Below are positions 17,669 to 25,841 of a stretch of 64,000 nt of DNA, piece by piece (position 1 is the stretch's first letter; the number at the start of each line of letters is the position of its first letter). The position numbers and the translations under genes were made by a program. Source of the stretch: Oceanimonas marisflavi (GTDB lineage Bacteria > Pseudomonadota > Gammaproteobacteria > Enterobacterales > Aeromonadaceae); the NCBI RefSeq assembly GCF_003049725.1, contig NZ_QAGM01000001.1, forward strand, positions 84,900 to 148,899. The letters run 5' to 3'. The notes beneath the pieces were generated by a model that ran no database searches, was not told the DNA's origin, and saw only the letters and a list, made by a program, of their open reading frames with translations.

Positions 17669-18949
17669 TTACTCCGGCAGCTCAACGGACAGGGTCTGGC
17701 CGCCGGCGTTGGCGACAAAGGTGTCGGCGTACCAGTCCACAAAGTTCACCACGCCGAATTCATAGGTAGGCGAATAGGGGCCCGGCTCATAAGCCATGGA
17801 GTTAATGCCACGCTGGTTCTCCTCCGCCAGGGCACGGTCCTGGGCGTTGGTGGCATCCCACACCAGGCGCAGTTTTTCCACGTCGTAGTCGACGCCTTCC
17901 ACCGCGTCCTTGTGCACCACCCACTTGGTGATCACCTTGGTCTTCTGTGGCCCCAGCGGCACCACCTGAAAGGTGATCAGATGATCGCTCTGGCCATGGT
18001 TCCAGGAGTTGGGCAGGTGCAGAATGCGCAGTGAGCCCAGCTCACGATTCTTGACCCGGCCCAGGGTCTTCTCACAGGCATTGGAGCCATCGATGGTCAT
18101 GGCCACCTTGCCTTCGGCCAGGGGCATGCGCACCATGCGGTTGCGCAATCCGAACGACACATGCTCATGGGGAATGCCCTCGGCGTCCCATTGCTCGGCC
18201 ATGCGCGCCACGTGGGCCTTGAAGGCGTCGGTCGCGCGGGGATCCGTGGTGTCGTCAAACTCCAGCAGGGTATTGAGCAGCTCGGGATGAGAACCATTGC
18301 AGTGGTAACACTCCCGGTTGTTCTCGATCACCAGCTTCCAGTTGGCGTCTTCCACGATTTCGGACTGTACCGCCACCTTGGCGTTTTCCAGATCGTAAGG
18401 CTCCAGATAGTGCTCCAGTGACGTCAGAAACTCGTCAATCTCGGGCGGGTTGTCGGCCAGGCAGATAAAGATGTAGCCACCGGCGGTTTTGGTGTGCACC
18501 TTTTTCAGCGGAAAGTCGCCTTTATTGAACTGCTCGCCCATGTCGTTGCCGGCATAGATCAGCTGTCCGTCCAGCTCATAGGTCCACTGGTGATAGGGGC
18601 AGACCAGCTTGGCCACCTTGCCTTTTTTCTCGGTACACAGGCGCGAGCCCCGGTGCCGGCACACGTTGTGAAAGGCCTGCACGCCTTCCTTGTTGCGCAC
18701 CACGGTAATGGGGTTGTTACCCACCTCCACCGTGATGTAGTTGCCAACTTTGGGGATTTCGCAGGTCAGCCCCACATACAACCACTCCTTGCAGAAAATC
18801 TGCTCCATGTCGGCCTCGAACACCGACTGGCTGTTGTAACAGGCCTGGGGAAGGGAGTAGCCGGGACGACGCTGCTGCAGCAGCTGAACGGTGTCCGCCA
18901 GTCCGGGGGCGGTACCAATAAGAGTGGTGTTGCTCTGCTCCATCTGCAT
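17669..18949 (-). CDS. gbcA: Glycine betaine monooxygenase, Rieske oxygenase subunit
   Basis: The 426-residue Rieske non-heme iron oxygenase has the [2Fe-2S] ligands C97-x-H99 and C117-x2-H120 and a mononuclear-iron site around NNRECYHCNGSHPEL. The sequence closely resembles Pseudomonas GbcA, which removes one methyl from glycine betaine to give dimethylglycine and formaldehyde. Two starts are possible, ATG 18949 and ATG 18943; AAGGA lies just upstream of both. It is divergent from gbcB, and the intergenic region carries mirrored copies of a candidate GbdR site. Confidence 0.94.
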   Translation of the reverse strand: MQMEQSNTTLIGTAPGLADTVQLLQQRRPGYSLPQACYNSQSVFEADMEQIFCKEWLYVGLTCEIPKVGNYITVEVGNNPITVVRNKEGVQAFHNVCRHRGSRLCTEKKGKVAKLVCPYHQWTYELDGQLIYAGNDMGEQFNKGDFPLKKVHTKTAGGYIFICLADNPPEIDEFLTSLEHYLEPYDLENAKVAVQSEIVEDANWKLVIENNRECYHCNGSHPELLNTLLEFDDTTDPRATDAFKAHVARMAEQWDAEGIPHEHVSFGLRNRMVRMPLAEGKVAMTIDGSNACEKTLGRVKNRELGSLRILHLPNSWNHGQSDHLITFQVVPLGPQKTKVITKWVVHKDAVEGVDYDVEKLRLVWDATNAQDRALAEENQRGINSMAYEPGPYSPTYEFGVVNFVDWYADTFVANAGGQTLSVELPE

Positions 18950-19025
18950 TGCTTCCTTTGGTGAGTTGAAAGGGCGGAAAACCATACCGCCGATGGGCGT
19001 ATTGTTATCCTGCCCGGTCACCGCC

Positions 19026-19150
19026 GGTTGTCTGAAAACGACTCGCCCCATCTGCTTTTACGACCCGCAAGCCAGCGGCTTTCCCTTGCTTCACGCCCTT
19101 TGATGACAAAACGGGGCTGACGGATATGTCCGTGTCGTTTTCAGGCAACC
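19026..19150. promoter_or_regulatory. Mirrored 17-bp sites in the gbcA-gbcB divergent promoter
   Basis: GGTTGTCTGAAAACGAC (19026-19042) and GTCGTTTTCAGGCAACC (19134-19150) are reverse complements with one mismatch. Each is placed about 80-100 bp from the start of its own gene. The 11-bp core also lies upstream of the dgc operon. After the left copy, TTTTACGAC at 19056-19064 repeats the end of the site with 22-bp spacing, as for AraC-type direct half-sites. Confidence 0.6.
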
Positions 19151-19224
19151 GCGCCGCTTCATTCTCATCAAGAATGCCGGCAACAAGGACAAAACGGGGC
19201 CCGCCGCCCCAGCGGAGGACAGCG

Positions 19225-20331
19225 ATGAATCAGGACTTTATTTCACCCATTAATACCCAGACCTGGAGCAACGGTCGCCACCCGGTGCGCTGTGTGCGTG
19301 TGATCCAGGAAACCTGGGACGTGCGTACTTTCTGCTTTACCGCCGAAAGCCCGCTGCTGTTTTTCTTCAAGCCCGGCCAGTTTGTGACCCTGGAGCTGGA
19401 AATTGAAGAACAGACGGTGATGCGCAGCTATACCATCGCCTCCTCCCCCTCGGTGCCCTACAGCTTTTCCATTACCGTCAAGCGGGTGCCCGGCGGCGTG
19501 GTGTCCAACTGGTTGCACGACAACCTTGTGGAAGGCGACGCCCTGGCGGTACACGGCCCGGTAGGCAACTTCAACTGCATCGACTTTCCCAACGAAAAAG
19601 TGCTGCTGCTTTCCGGCGGCGTGGGCATTACTCCGGTGATGTCGATGATGCGCTGGTGGTTCGACACCAACGCCGAGGTGGATATTCAGTTTGTGCACAG
19701 CGCCCGCACTCCCAAGGATCTGGTGTTCTACCGTGAGCTGCAGCACATGGACTCGCGGCTGTCCAATATTCAGCTGAGCCTGATTTGTGAGCGCACCGAC
19801 ATTGGCGAAACCTGGAGCGGCTACCGCGGCTTCCTGAACAGCGCCATGCTCAGCCAGATATCCCCCGACTTTATGGAGCGGGAAGTGTTCTGCTGCGGCC
19901 CCACCCCCTATATGAAGGCGGTGCGCAATCTGCTGCAACAGGCCGGTTTCGACATGGACCGCTACCATGAGGAAAGCTTTGGCGCCACGCCGGTGGAGGT
20001 CATCGAAGACGTGGAGCTGCTGGCTCAGGAGGCCTCGGATCTGGCCGAGGAAATGGAGCGTACCGAAGAGCGGCTGACCATCTCCTTCCTCGACAGCGAT
20101 CTGCAGGTGGATATTATGCCCGGCGAAACCCTGCACAGCGCCGCCGCCCAGGCCGGCCTGCATATTCCCAAGGCCTGCGGCATGGGCATTTGCGGCACCT
20201 GCAAGGTGAAGGTGACCAAGGGTACGGTGGCCATGGAGCACAACGGCGGCATTACCGATGAAGATATTGAGGAAGGTTACGTGCTGAGCTGCTGCAGCGT
20301 GCCCAGCGGCGATGTGGAAGTGGAGTACTGA
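19225..20331 (+). CDS. gbcB: Glycine betaine monooxygenase, reductase subunit
   Basis: The 368-residue electron-transfer protein has an FAD-binding domain (MRSYTIASSPS), a NAD-binding domain (LLLSGGVGITPVMSM and FCCGPTPYMKAV) and a C-terminal plant-type [2Fe-2S] ferredoxin domain (KACGMGICGTCKVKV, with a later SCC). It passes electrons from NADH to GbcA. ATG 19225 follows GGAGG; the longer frame from 19126 is not supported. The gene is divergent from gbcA and ends at a strong terminator. Confidence 0.93.
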   Translation: MNQDFISPINTQTWSNGRHPVRCVRVIQETWDVRTFCFTAESPLLFFFKPGQFVTLELEIEEQTVMRSYTIASSPSVPYSFSITVKRVPGGVVSNWLHDNLVEGDALAVHGPVGNFNCIDFPNEKVLLLSGGVGITPVMSMMRWWFDTNAEVDIQFVHSARTPKDLVFYRELQHMDSRLSNIQLSLICERTDIGETWSGYRGFLNSAMLSQISPDFMEREVFCCGPTPYMKAVRNLLQQAGFDMDRYHEESFGATPVEVIEDVELLAQEASDLAEEMERTEERLTISFLDSDLQVDIMPGETLHSAAAQAGLHIPKACGMGICGTCKVKVTKGTVAMEHNGGITDEDIEEGYVLSCCSVPSGDVEVEY

Positions 20332-20374
20332 AGTCACGGAGAGGGTGCAAGGGCTTACAGGTCCAACCCTTTTT

Positions 20375-20407
20375 GCCCGAGCCGGCAGTCCGGCTCGGGC
20401 TTTTTTG
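20375..20407 (+). terminator. Rho-independent terminator after gbcB
   Basis: GCCCGAGCCGG and CCGGCTCGGGC form a perfect 11-bp stem with a CAGT loop, followed by seven T residues (one is just beyond the interval). Confidence 0.88.
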
Positions 20408-20448
20408 CTTTCACACACAGGCTTCGTAATTCAAAACGCACTCGGGCT

Positions 20449-20520
20449 GTAGGCGCCACTTCAGCCGGCGCATTTATCGGCCCACACCGGTATTAACGGC
20501 CTGCTACGCGGGCCCTGCCG
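20449..20520. repeat. REP element abutting the RAYT gene
   Basis: A GTAG-headed GGCGCCACTT...GGCGC hairpin and a GGCCTG...GGGCCC segment; the right-hand unit is truncated about 10 bp from the RAYT stop. It forms one flank of the transposase gene, with the tandem array as the other. Confidence 0.7.
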
Positions 20521-20530
20521 TCGCCCCCTT

Positions 20531-20980
20531 TCAAATCCATATCGCATCCCATAACGGGTAATCGCCCACCCGGTTAACCAGCCCCGCCCTGAGCGGGTTG
20601 GCAATAATGTATCTGGCAATCTGCCGCAGGTCTTCTTCCTGCCGAATGGCATGATCATGGAATCCCCTTTGCCAGCAGGCACCGCTTCGTCCCAGATGGT
20701 GGTTCACACGTCTGGCCGAACGGCCCTTGAAGGTATGGATCAGGCCCGCCAGAGAAGCAGCTTCATTCAATTGCAACAGCCAGTGCAGATGTTCGGGCAT
20801 CAGCACCCATGCCAGCGACTGTGCCTGCTGTTGCTCCTGCAGATGCCGCAGCTCGCCGATCACTAGCCGGCCTGCATGCCAGTCATCAAACAACCGGCGG
20901 CGATGACGGGTGCAAACCGTAATATGATAGATCTGGCCTTCAATGGAGCACCTGCCTGCCAGGGCATGATGATAGGACAT
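20531..20980 (-). CDS. REP-associated tyrosine transposase (RAYT)
   Basis: The 149-residue Y1-type transposase (IS200/IS605-like) has the HUH motif in MPEHLHWLLQL (H64, H66), the conserved CWQRGFHDHAIR segment and the catalytic tyrosine Y124 in IARYIIANPLRAGL. RAYTs are single-copy domesticated transposases that act on REP palindromes. REP elements of one family flank this gene on both sides and are dispersed through the window, which supports a functional pairing. Confidence 0.93.
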   Translation of the reverse strand: MSYHHALAGRCSIEGQIYHITVCTRHRRRLFDDWHAGRLVIGELRHLQEQQQAQSLAWVLMPEHLHWLLQLNEAASLAGLIHTFKGRSARRVNHHLGRSGACWQRGFHDHAIRQEEDLRQIARYIIANPLRAGLVNRVGDYPLWDAIWI

Positions 20981-21028
20981 GGAGATGATGAGGTGGAGGG
21001 TCGTGGCAAACAGTGTAGTTTATGGAGC

Positions 21029-21442
21029 GCGGGCAACGCCGGTGTTAACGGCCTGCTACGCAGGCCCTGCCAGCTAAAGCGGCAGCTACAACACAAACTC
21101 CGTATTTCACAAACAGCTCGGACTGTAGGCGCCACTTTAGTTGGCGCGTTTATCAAGCAGCGCCGGTGTTAACGGCCTGCTGCGCAGGCCCTGCCAGCTA
21201 AAGCGGCAGCTACAATATCAGCTCCGTATGTCACAAACAGCTCGGGCTGTAAGCGCCACTTTAGTTGGCGCGTTTATCAAGCAACGCCGGTGTTAACGGC
21301 CTGCTGCGCAGGCCCTGCCAGCTAAAGCGGCAGCTACAACATCAGCTCCGGGTTTCACAAACAGCTCGGGCTGTAGGCGCCACTTTAGTTGGCGCATTGA
21401 TCAGGCAACGCCGGTGTTAACGGCCTGCTGCGCAGGCCCTGC
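21029..21442. repeat. Tandem REP/BIME array, 124-bp period
   Basis: The array has a leading half unit (to 21089), then units headed by GTAG/GTAA at 21125, 21249 and 21373, exactly 124 bp apart. Each unit holds a GGCGCC..GGCGC hairpin, a GGCCTG..CAGGCC hairpin and an inverted REP ending in CTAC. The last unit is truncated near the BCCT stop. It lies upstream of the RAYT gene. Confidence 0.88.
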
Positions 21443-21452
21443 TTCGGACATC

Positions 21453-22592
21453 TTACCGTGCTGGGGCTGCAGATACCCGGCACTGCGCCCGGCGCTGCCA
21501 CAGCAGCAGGGCGATCAGGGCATAAAGGCCGATCACCACCAGGCCCACCCACTCTATCTTGAGCGGGGTGAACTGGAACAGCAGCACCAGGCCGAACATC
21601 AGTGTCCAGTTCAGGGCCACGTAGCGCACCTGCCCCAGTTTCTCGGCCTCCATGCCCAGGTTGGTGGTATAGAGGCGGATCAGCGAGTCGAGGGAGTTGA
21701 TCACAAAAATCACTCCCACCACCACCATCGACAGGTTCAGCAAGCCGCCGATCGCCAGGCTCTGCTCAAAATGCAGATAGAGCACGGAAAACCAGATGGC
21801 AATGGGAATGGAGGGCACCACCAGCATGGCGATGCACAGTTGCCAGGCCGGCAGGCCACCGGCAAAGCGGGCCACAAACTGGCCGATCATGATGCTCCAG
21901 GAAAACCACCAGAACAGATAAAAGGCGTGATAGTCGGTAATGGGCGTCACAAACCGGTGAATATGGGTGAAGTACTCACCAATGCCGGCCACCGTGCTGC
22001 CCAGCCCCTGTACCCCTGCCCCCGTGTTCAGCCACATGGCAAGGATAAGCGCGATAAACAGCCAGGTTGACGCCACGCTCAGCAGCTTCACATAACGCAC
22101 GTCGGAGCTGGACCAGACCGCAGCCAGCACCACCAGTGCCACCAGCCCGTAGACCATGGCCGGCGGAATACCCTCGATATAACCGGGCAGGTAACTCAGG
22201 AACAGGTAACCGGTAAAGGCACAGGTGCCGATAATCACCAGGTTATTGATAAACTTGATCAGCGGGATTTCGAACAGCCTGACCCTGGGCTCGATCAGCA
22301 CAAAATAGAAGGTGGTGAAGAAGTAAAAACCCCATACCAGAAAGCCCCAGAAGCCAAACTCGATGGCCAGGGGATTGGCAAAGCCGTATTCCGCCTCGCT
22401 GGCATAAACGGGAAATTCGGTGAGCGGAAACATCACCAGGCCCACGTCCAGCCCAGAGGTAAACAGAATGGCAATAAAGGTAAACAGGGAGGTGGGCATT
22501 TCCCCCTTGCAGCGCACCCGGCCGTAACGCAGCAATATCCACACCGACGCGGTCAGCGTCAGCACAATGGCAACAGACAACACCATATCCAT
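21453..22592 (-). CDS. Short BCCT-family transporter, probable choline carrier
   Basis: The 379-residue membrane protein is recognisably BCCT (FTSGLDVGLVMFPLTEFP, FYLFWWFSWSIMIGQFVARF, NSLDSLIRLY). It is about 100-150 residues shorter than typical members, with one hydrophobic segment before the glycine-motif helix and almost no tails. The motif is GLDVGL instead of GMGIGL. A BetI-like operator (22690-22703), nearly identical to that upstream of betI, and a TTGCGAC direct repeat lie upstream. Choline uptake under BetI control is the best inference. Confidence 0.85.
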   Translation of the reverse strand: MDMVLSVAIVLTLTASVWILLRYGRVRCKGEMPTSLFTFIAILFTSGLDVGLVMFPLTEFPVYASEAEYGFANPLAIEFGFWGFLVWGFYFFTTFYFVLIEPRVRLFEIPLIKFINNLVIIGTCAFTGYLFLSYLPGYIEGIPPAMVYGLVALVVLAAVWSSSDVRYVKLLSVASTWLFIALILAMWLNTGAGVQGLGSTVAGIGEYFTHIHRFVTPITDYHAFYLFWWFSWSIMIGQFVARFAGGLPAWQLCIAMLVVPSIPIAIWFSVLYLHFEQSLAIGGLLNLSMVVVGVIFVINSLDSLIRLYTTNLGMEAEKLGQVRYVALNWTLMFGLVLLFQFTPLKIEWVGLVVIGLYALIALLLWQRRAQCRVSAAPAR

Positions 22593-22689
22593 GGCAAAGT
22601 TCCTCTTTTGTTGACTCCATCAATCGGTTCGTGCCCAACGGCACTGTGATCATCCGTGTGTTACTTGCTGGCCTTTAAACCTCACATTA

Positions 22690-22703
22690 ATTGAACGATC
22701 AAT
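22690..22703. promoter_or_regulatory. Candidate BetI operator upstream of the short BCCT gene
   Basis: ATTGAACGATCAAT differs by one base from the perfect palindrome ATTGAACGTTCAAT upstream of betI (42847-42860). It lies 98-111 bp upstream of the transporter start. Confidence 0.65.
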
Positions 22704-22746
22704 CAATACCCCACTGTAAAAGCAGGAGAGAATCAGAATATGCTGA

Positions 22747-22776
22747 TTGCGACCCGGGACCTGGCTGTTTGCGACA
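22747..22776. promoter_or_regulatory. TTGCGAC direct repeat, 22-bp spacing
   Basis: TTGCGAC at 22747 and TTGCGACA at 22769 are in the same orientation, 22 bp apart, about two helical turns. This is the layout expected for AraC-type regulators. It lies about 155-185 bp upstream of the short BCCT gene. Confidence 0.45.
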
Positions 22777-22790
22777 AGAAGGTAGGGTAT

Positions 22791-22818
22791 AAAAAAGGAC
22801 GGCATTCGCCGTCCTTTT
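22791..22818 (-). terminator. Rho-independent terminator after the aspartate symporter gene
   Basis: AAAAGGACGGC and GCCGTCCTTTT form an 11-bp stem with an ATTC loop, 11 bp past the symporter stop, followed by Ts on the minus strand. Confidence 0.82.
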
Positions 22819-22828
22819 GCTGGGCCGG

Positions 22829-24106
22829 TTAAACCCGGCTCGCGTCCGTCGCCGGAGCGGCGCGGTTGTAAACGGTTTCGTCCAGCTCGTTTTCGCTCTT
22901 GCCGATCAGCACCGACACCATAAGATCGCCACACACGTTCACCGTGGTACGGGCCATGTCGAGAATACGGTCGATACCGGCCACAATGGCCAGACCTTCC
23001 AGAGGCAGGCCAACGGTGGTCAGCACCAGCGACAGCATGATCAGGCCGGCACCGGGCACACCGGCAGTACCAATGGAGCCCAGTGTCGCGGTCATAATGA
23101 TCAGAATGTAATCGGACATGGCCAGATCCACGCCAAAGGCCTGGGCCACGAACACGGCACAAATACCCTGATACAGCGCGGTGCCGTCCATGTTGATGGT
23201 GGCACCCAGGGGCAGTACAAAGCTGGACACACCCTGAGACACGCCCATTTCCTCACGGGCCGCCTTGATGGAGGCCGGCAGGGTGCCGGAGCTGCTGGTG
23301 GTGGTGTAGGCCACGGCAGCCGGGTTGATCAGGCCTTTCAGGTAGCGCACCGGGTTCAGACGGCCTACCAGGCTGATCAGGCCGCTGTACACCACCACCA
23401 CGTGGATCAGGGCACCCACATACACCAGGGCCACCACCTTGATCAGCGGCAGCAATACTTCCAGGCCGTACTTGCCCGCCACCCAGGCCATCAGGCCAAA
23501 CACACCGTAAGGGGCCAGCTTCATGATGATTTCGGTCAGTTTGTACATGCCTTCGGCCAGGCTTTCAAACACACGAACAGCCGGCTGCGCCTTCTCGCCG
23601 CACAGGGTCAGGGCAATGCCCAGTCCCAGGGCGAACACAATGATCTGCAGTATGTTGCCGGCGGCCATGGCACCGATGGGGTTTTGCGGGATCAGCGCCA
23701 GCAGAGTGTCCACCATGGAAGGGGCTTCTTTCGCCGACACCGGCTCGGTAATGGTCATGTTCATGCCGGCACCCGGGGAAAACAGCAGCGCCAGTGCCAG
23801 ACCAATGGTAATGGCCACCGCCGTGGTACCCAGGTAAAGCACAACGGATTTGAGACCGATACGGCCCATCTTGCGGGTGTCCTGCATGGAGGTGACACCC
23901 ACCACCAGAGAGCAGAATACCAGCGGCACGATCAGCATCTTGATCGCGTTAATAAACAACGTGCCAATTGGCTTTAACAGCTCGGCGTCCGGCCCCATCA
24001 GGGTGCCCGCAATCACGCCCAGCACCATGCCTACCAGAATTTTTTTCCAGAGCGCCAGTCCGCTCCAAAAGCCGGTACGGCCCTGCACTGCTACTGTCTG
24101 TTCCAT
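22829..24106 (-). CDS. Na+/aspartate-glutamate (DAACS) symporter
   Basis: The 425-residue dicarboxylate/amino acid:cation symporter has the hairpin motif TTSSSGTLP and the transport motif NMDGTALYQG. NMDGT is the form in glutamate/aspartate carriers such as GltPh, which favours an amino acid over C4-dicarboxylates. ATG 24106 is preceded by AAGGAACC. Upstream are a sigma-54-like promoter and paired palindromic repeats, and the adjacent operon encodes a sigma-54 response regulator, so the gene is probably its target. Aspartate racemase and aspartase genes nearby support aspartate as substrate. Confidence 0.92.
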   Translation of the reverse strand: MEQTVAVQGRTGFWSGLALWKKILVGMVLGVIAGTLMGPDAELLKPIGTLFINAIKMLIVPLVFCSLVVGVTSMQDTRKMGRIGLKSVVLYLGTTAVAITIGLALALLFSPGAGMNMTITEPVSAKEAPSMVDTLLALIPQNPIGAMAAGNILQIIVFALGLGIALTLCGEKAQPAVRVFESLAEGMYKLTEIIMKLAPYGVFGLMAWVAGKYGLEVLLPLIKVVALVYVGALIHVVVVYSGLISLVGRLNPVRYLKGLINPAAVAYTTTSSSGTLPASIKAAREEMGVSQGVSSFVLPLGATINMDGTALYQGICAVFVAQAFGVDLAMSDYILIIMTATLGSIGTAGVPGAGLIMLSLVLTTVGLPLEGLAIVAGIDRILDMARTTVNVCGDLMVSVLIGKSENELDETVYNRAAPATDASRV

Positions 24107-24217
24107 CGTTGGTTCCTTGATTTTTTGATGTCGAGGTATACAGCCGGACGCCCCTGTGCGGGTGCGGTCCAAACCATCGGTATCTGGCGCTCACTCGCCA
24201 ATCCCTGACCAGACAAC

Positions 24218-24234
24218 AGCAAAGCCCATGCCAG
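24218..24234 (-). promoter_or_regulatory. Sigma-54 -24/-12 promoter for the aspartate symporter
   Basis: The minus strand reads CTGGCATGGGCTTTGCT, which matches yTGGCACGrNNNTTGCw except for one base, with GG and GC correctly spaced. It lies about 112 bp upstream of the symporter start. Confidence 0.72.
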
Positions 24235-24324
24235 TTTCTGAAAACTCCATTAAGCAACTGTTTATTAATGAATTTTTAATCAAGGTTGAATGGCAGCACA
24301 AAGCGGAAGGGGTATAACCAAAGT

Positions 24325-24340
24325 TATGAGCAAGGTCACA
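24325..24340. promoter_or_regulatory. CRP-like site
   Basis: TATGAGCAAGGTCACA matches TGTGA-N6-TCACA with one mismatch. It lies between the sigma-54-like promoter and the paired repeats. Suggestive only. Confidence 0.35.
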
Positions 24341-24380
24341 ATGGAGAAGAAAAGTAATTTTTATCAAGGTGATAGGCAGG

Positions 24381-24414
24381 TTAACCCGGGTTATAACCCT
24401 TAACCCGGGTTATA
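24381..24414. promoter_or_regulatory. Paired enhancer-like repeats (candidate UAS)
   Basis: TTAACCCGGGTTATA occurs twice (24381-24395 and 24400-24414), 19 bp apart. Each copy contains the palindrome AACCCGGGTT. It lies about 150-195 bp upstream of the sigma-54-like promoter and just after the response-regulator stop, a typical position for sites of a sigma-54 activator. Confidence 0.6.
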
Positions 24415-24419
24415 GGGGT

Positions 24420-25841
24420 TCAGGCCTCGTCGGCCGCGGCCTTTTTCAGCCGCTTGCTCAGCGCCGGCTGGGAGATGCCCAGCAGACGGGCGGCCAGCGA
24501 CTGGTTGCCCTCGGCCCGGCGCATGGCCTCGGCCACCAGCAGATCACCCACTTCATTCAGCCTGGGCAGGGTCGGCATTTGGCTGAAGGGGCCGGATTCG
24601 GCTTCGCCTGCTGGCAGAACCTGTGTTTCCTGCTGGCCAAGGGCCTGGCGAAACACCTCCATCGACAGCATTTTCGACTTGTGCCGGCTCATGGCGTCAT
24701 AGGCCAGCGCCCGCAACTCGCGCACATTGCCGGGAAAGGCGTAGTTGGCCAGCAGCACCGGCAATTCCCTGGGCAGGGTGGGCACGGTTTTGCTCAATTC
24801 CGCCGCCGCCTCGGCAAGAAAGTGCTCCAGCAACAGGGGAATATCATCCTTGCGCTGGCGCAGCGGTGGTATCTCCACCTGATGGGTGCGCAGCCGGTAG
24901 TAGAGATCCTTGCGGAAAGAGCCGTCCTGCTGCTTGCGGGCCAGATCCTGATGGGTAGCCACCACGATGCGGGCACGCAGGCGTTTGGGCCGGTCGCTGC
25001 CCAGAGGGTAATACTCCCCTTCCTGCAGCAGCCGCAGCAGCTTGACCTGGGATGCCAGGCTCAGATCCCCAATCTCGTCCAGAAACAGGGTGCCACCCGC
25101 GGCCTGTTCAATCATGCCGGCCCGGGCCCGCTCAGCCCCGGTAAAGGCCCCCTTGTTATGACCGAACAGGGTGTCGGCAAACACATTGTCGTCCAGCCCG
25201 GCCACATTCACGCTGATCACGGGCCCGTTGCGGTTGCTCAGGGCATGAATGGCGTGAGCAATCAGCTCCTTGCCCACGCCGCTCTCGCCACAGATCAGCA
25301 CCGGCTGGCTGCTGGCAGAAATGGCCTCCAGATACTGAAACACCGAGCGCATGCCCTTGTCCTGGGTAATGATGCCGGCAAACACCTCGGGGTGCTCCAG
25401 GGTGTCGGTGAGAAAGCGCCGGCGCATTTCTTGGTTTTCCAGCCGCATTTCCTGGCTGGCAATGGCCCGGCGAATGCCGCCGATCAGCCGGTCTTCTTCC
25501 GTGGTCTTGACGAAATAGTCGTAGGCTCCGAGGCGAATGCAGTTGACCGCCGTTTCCAGCTGGTTCAGCCCGCTGACGATGATCACCGCAATCTCGGGGT
25601 ATTCCTCCACAATTTGTTGCAGCAGGGTTTCGCCGGACAGATGCGGCATGGTCAGGTCCAGCAGCACCAGGCCAATGGGCTCCCGGGCAATGATGCCCAT
25701 CACCTCCCGGCTGTCTTCGCAGCGGTAAATATGATTGATGCCGCCCCGCCGCTCCAGAGCAATGCTGAGGCTGCGCAGAAAGGGGGCTTCGTCATCCACC
25801 AGCAGCACGCCGAAGCCGGGATAGAGGTTGCTTTTGATCAC
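24420..25841 (-). CDS. Sigma-54-dependent response regulator (DctD/AauR type)
   Basis: The 473-residue NtrC-type regulator has a receiver domain with phospho-acceptor Asp62 (LVLLDLTMP). An AAA+ domain follows with Walker A GESGVGKE (185-192), the sigma-54 contact motif GAFTGA (231-236) and FLDEIGDL. The C-terminus is a Fis-type helix-turn-helix ([20 protein letters not shown]). Its start overlaps the kinase stop by 4 bp (ATGA). It presumably activates the adjacent symporter gene from the -24/-12 promoter at 24218. Confidence 0.93.
   Translation of the reverse strand: MIKSNLYPGFGVLLVDDEAPFLRSLSIALERRGGINHIYRCEDSREVMGIIAREPIGLVLLDLTMPHLSGETLLQQIVEEYPEIAVIIVSGLNQLETAVNCIRLGAYDYFVKTTEEDRLIGGIRRAIASQEMRLENQEMRRRFLTDTLEHPEVFAGIITQDKGMRSVFQYLEAISASSQPVLICGESGVGKELIAHAIHALSNRNGPVISVNVAGLDDNVFADTLFGHNKGAFTGAERARAGMIEQAAGGTLFLDEIGDLSLASQVKLLRLLQEGEYYPLGSDRPKRLRARIVVATHQDLARKQQDGSFRKDLYYRLRTHQVEIPPLRQRKDDIPLLLEHFLAEAAAELSKTVPTLPRELPVLLANYAFPGNVRELRALAYDAMSRHKSKMLSMEVFRQALGQQETQVLPAGEAESGPFSQMPTLPRLNEVGDLLVAEAMRRAEGNQSLAARLLGISQPALSKRLKKAAADEA

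Noticed and set aside
21029..21442. Possible CRISPR array
   Set aside because: The repeats are 124 bp long with internal palindromes and no unique spacers, and no cas genes are present; it is a REP/BIME array.
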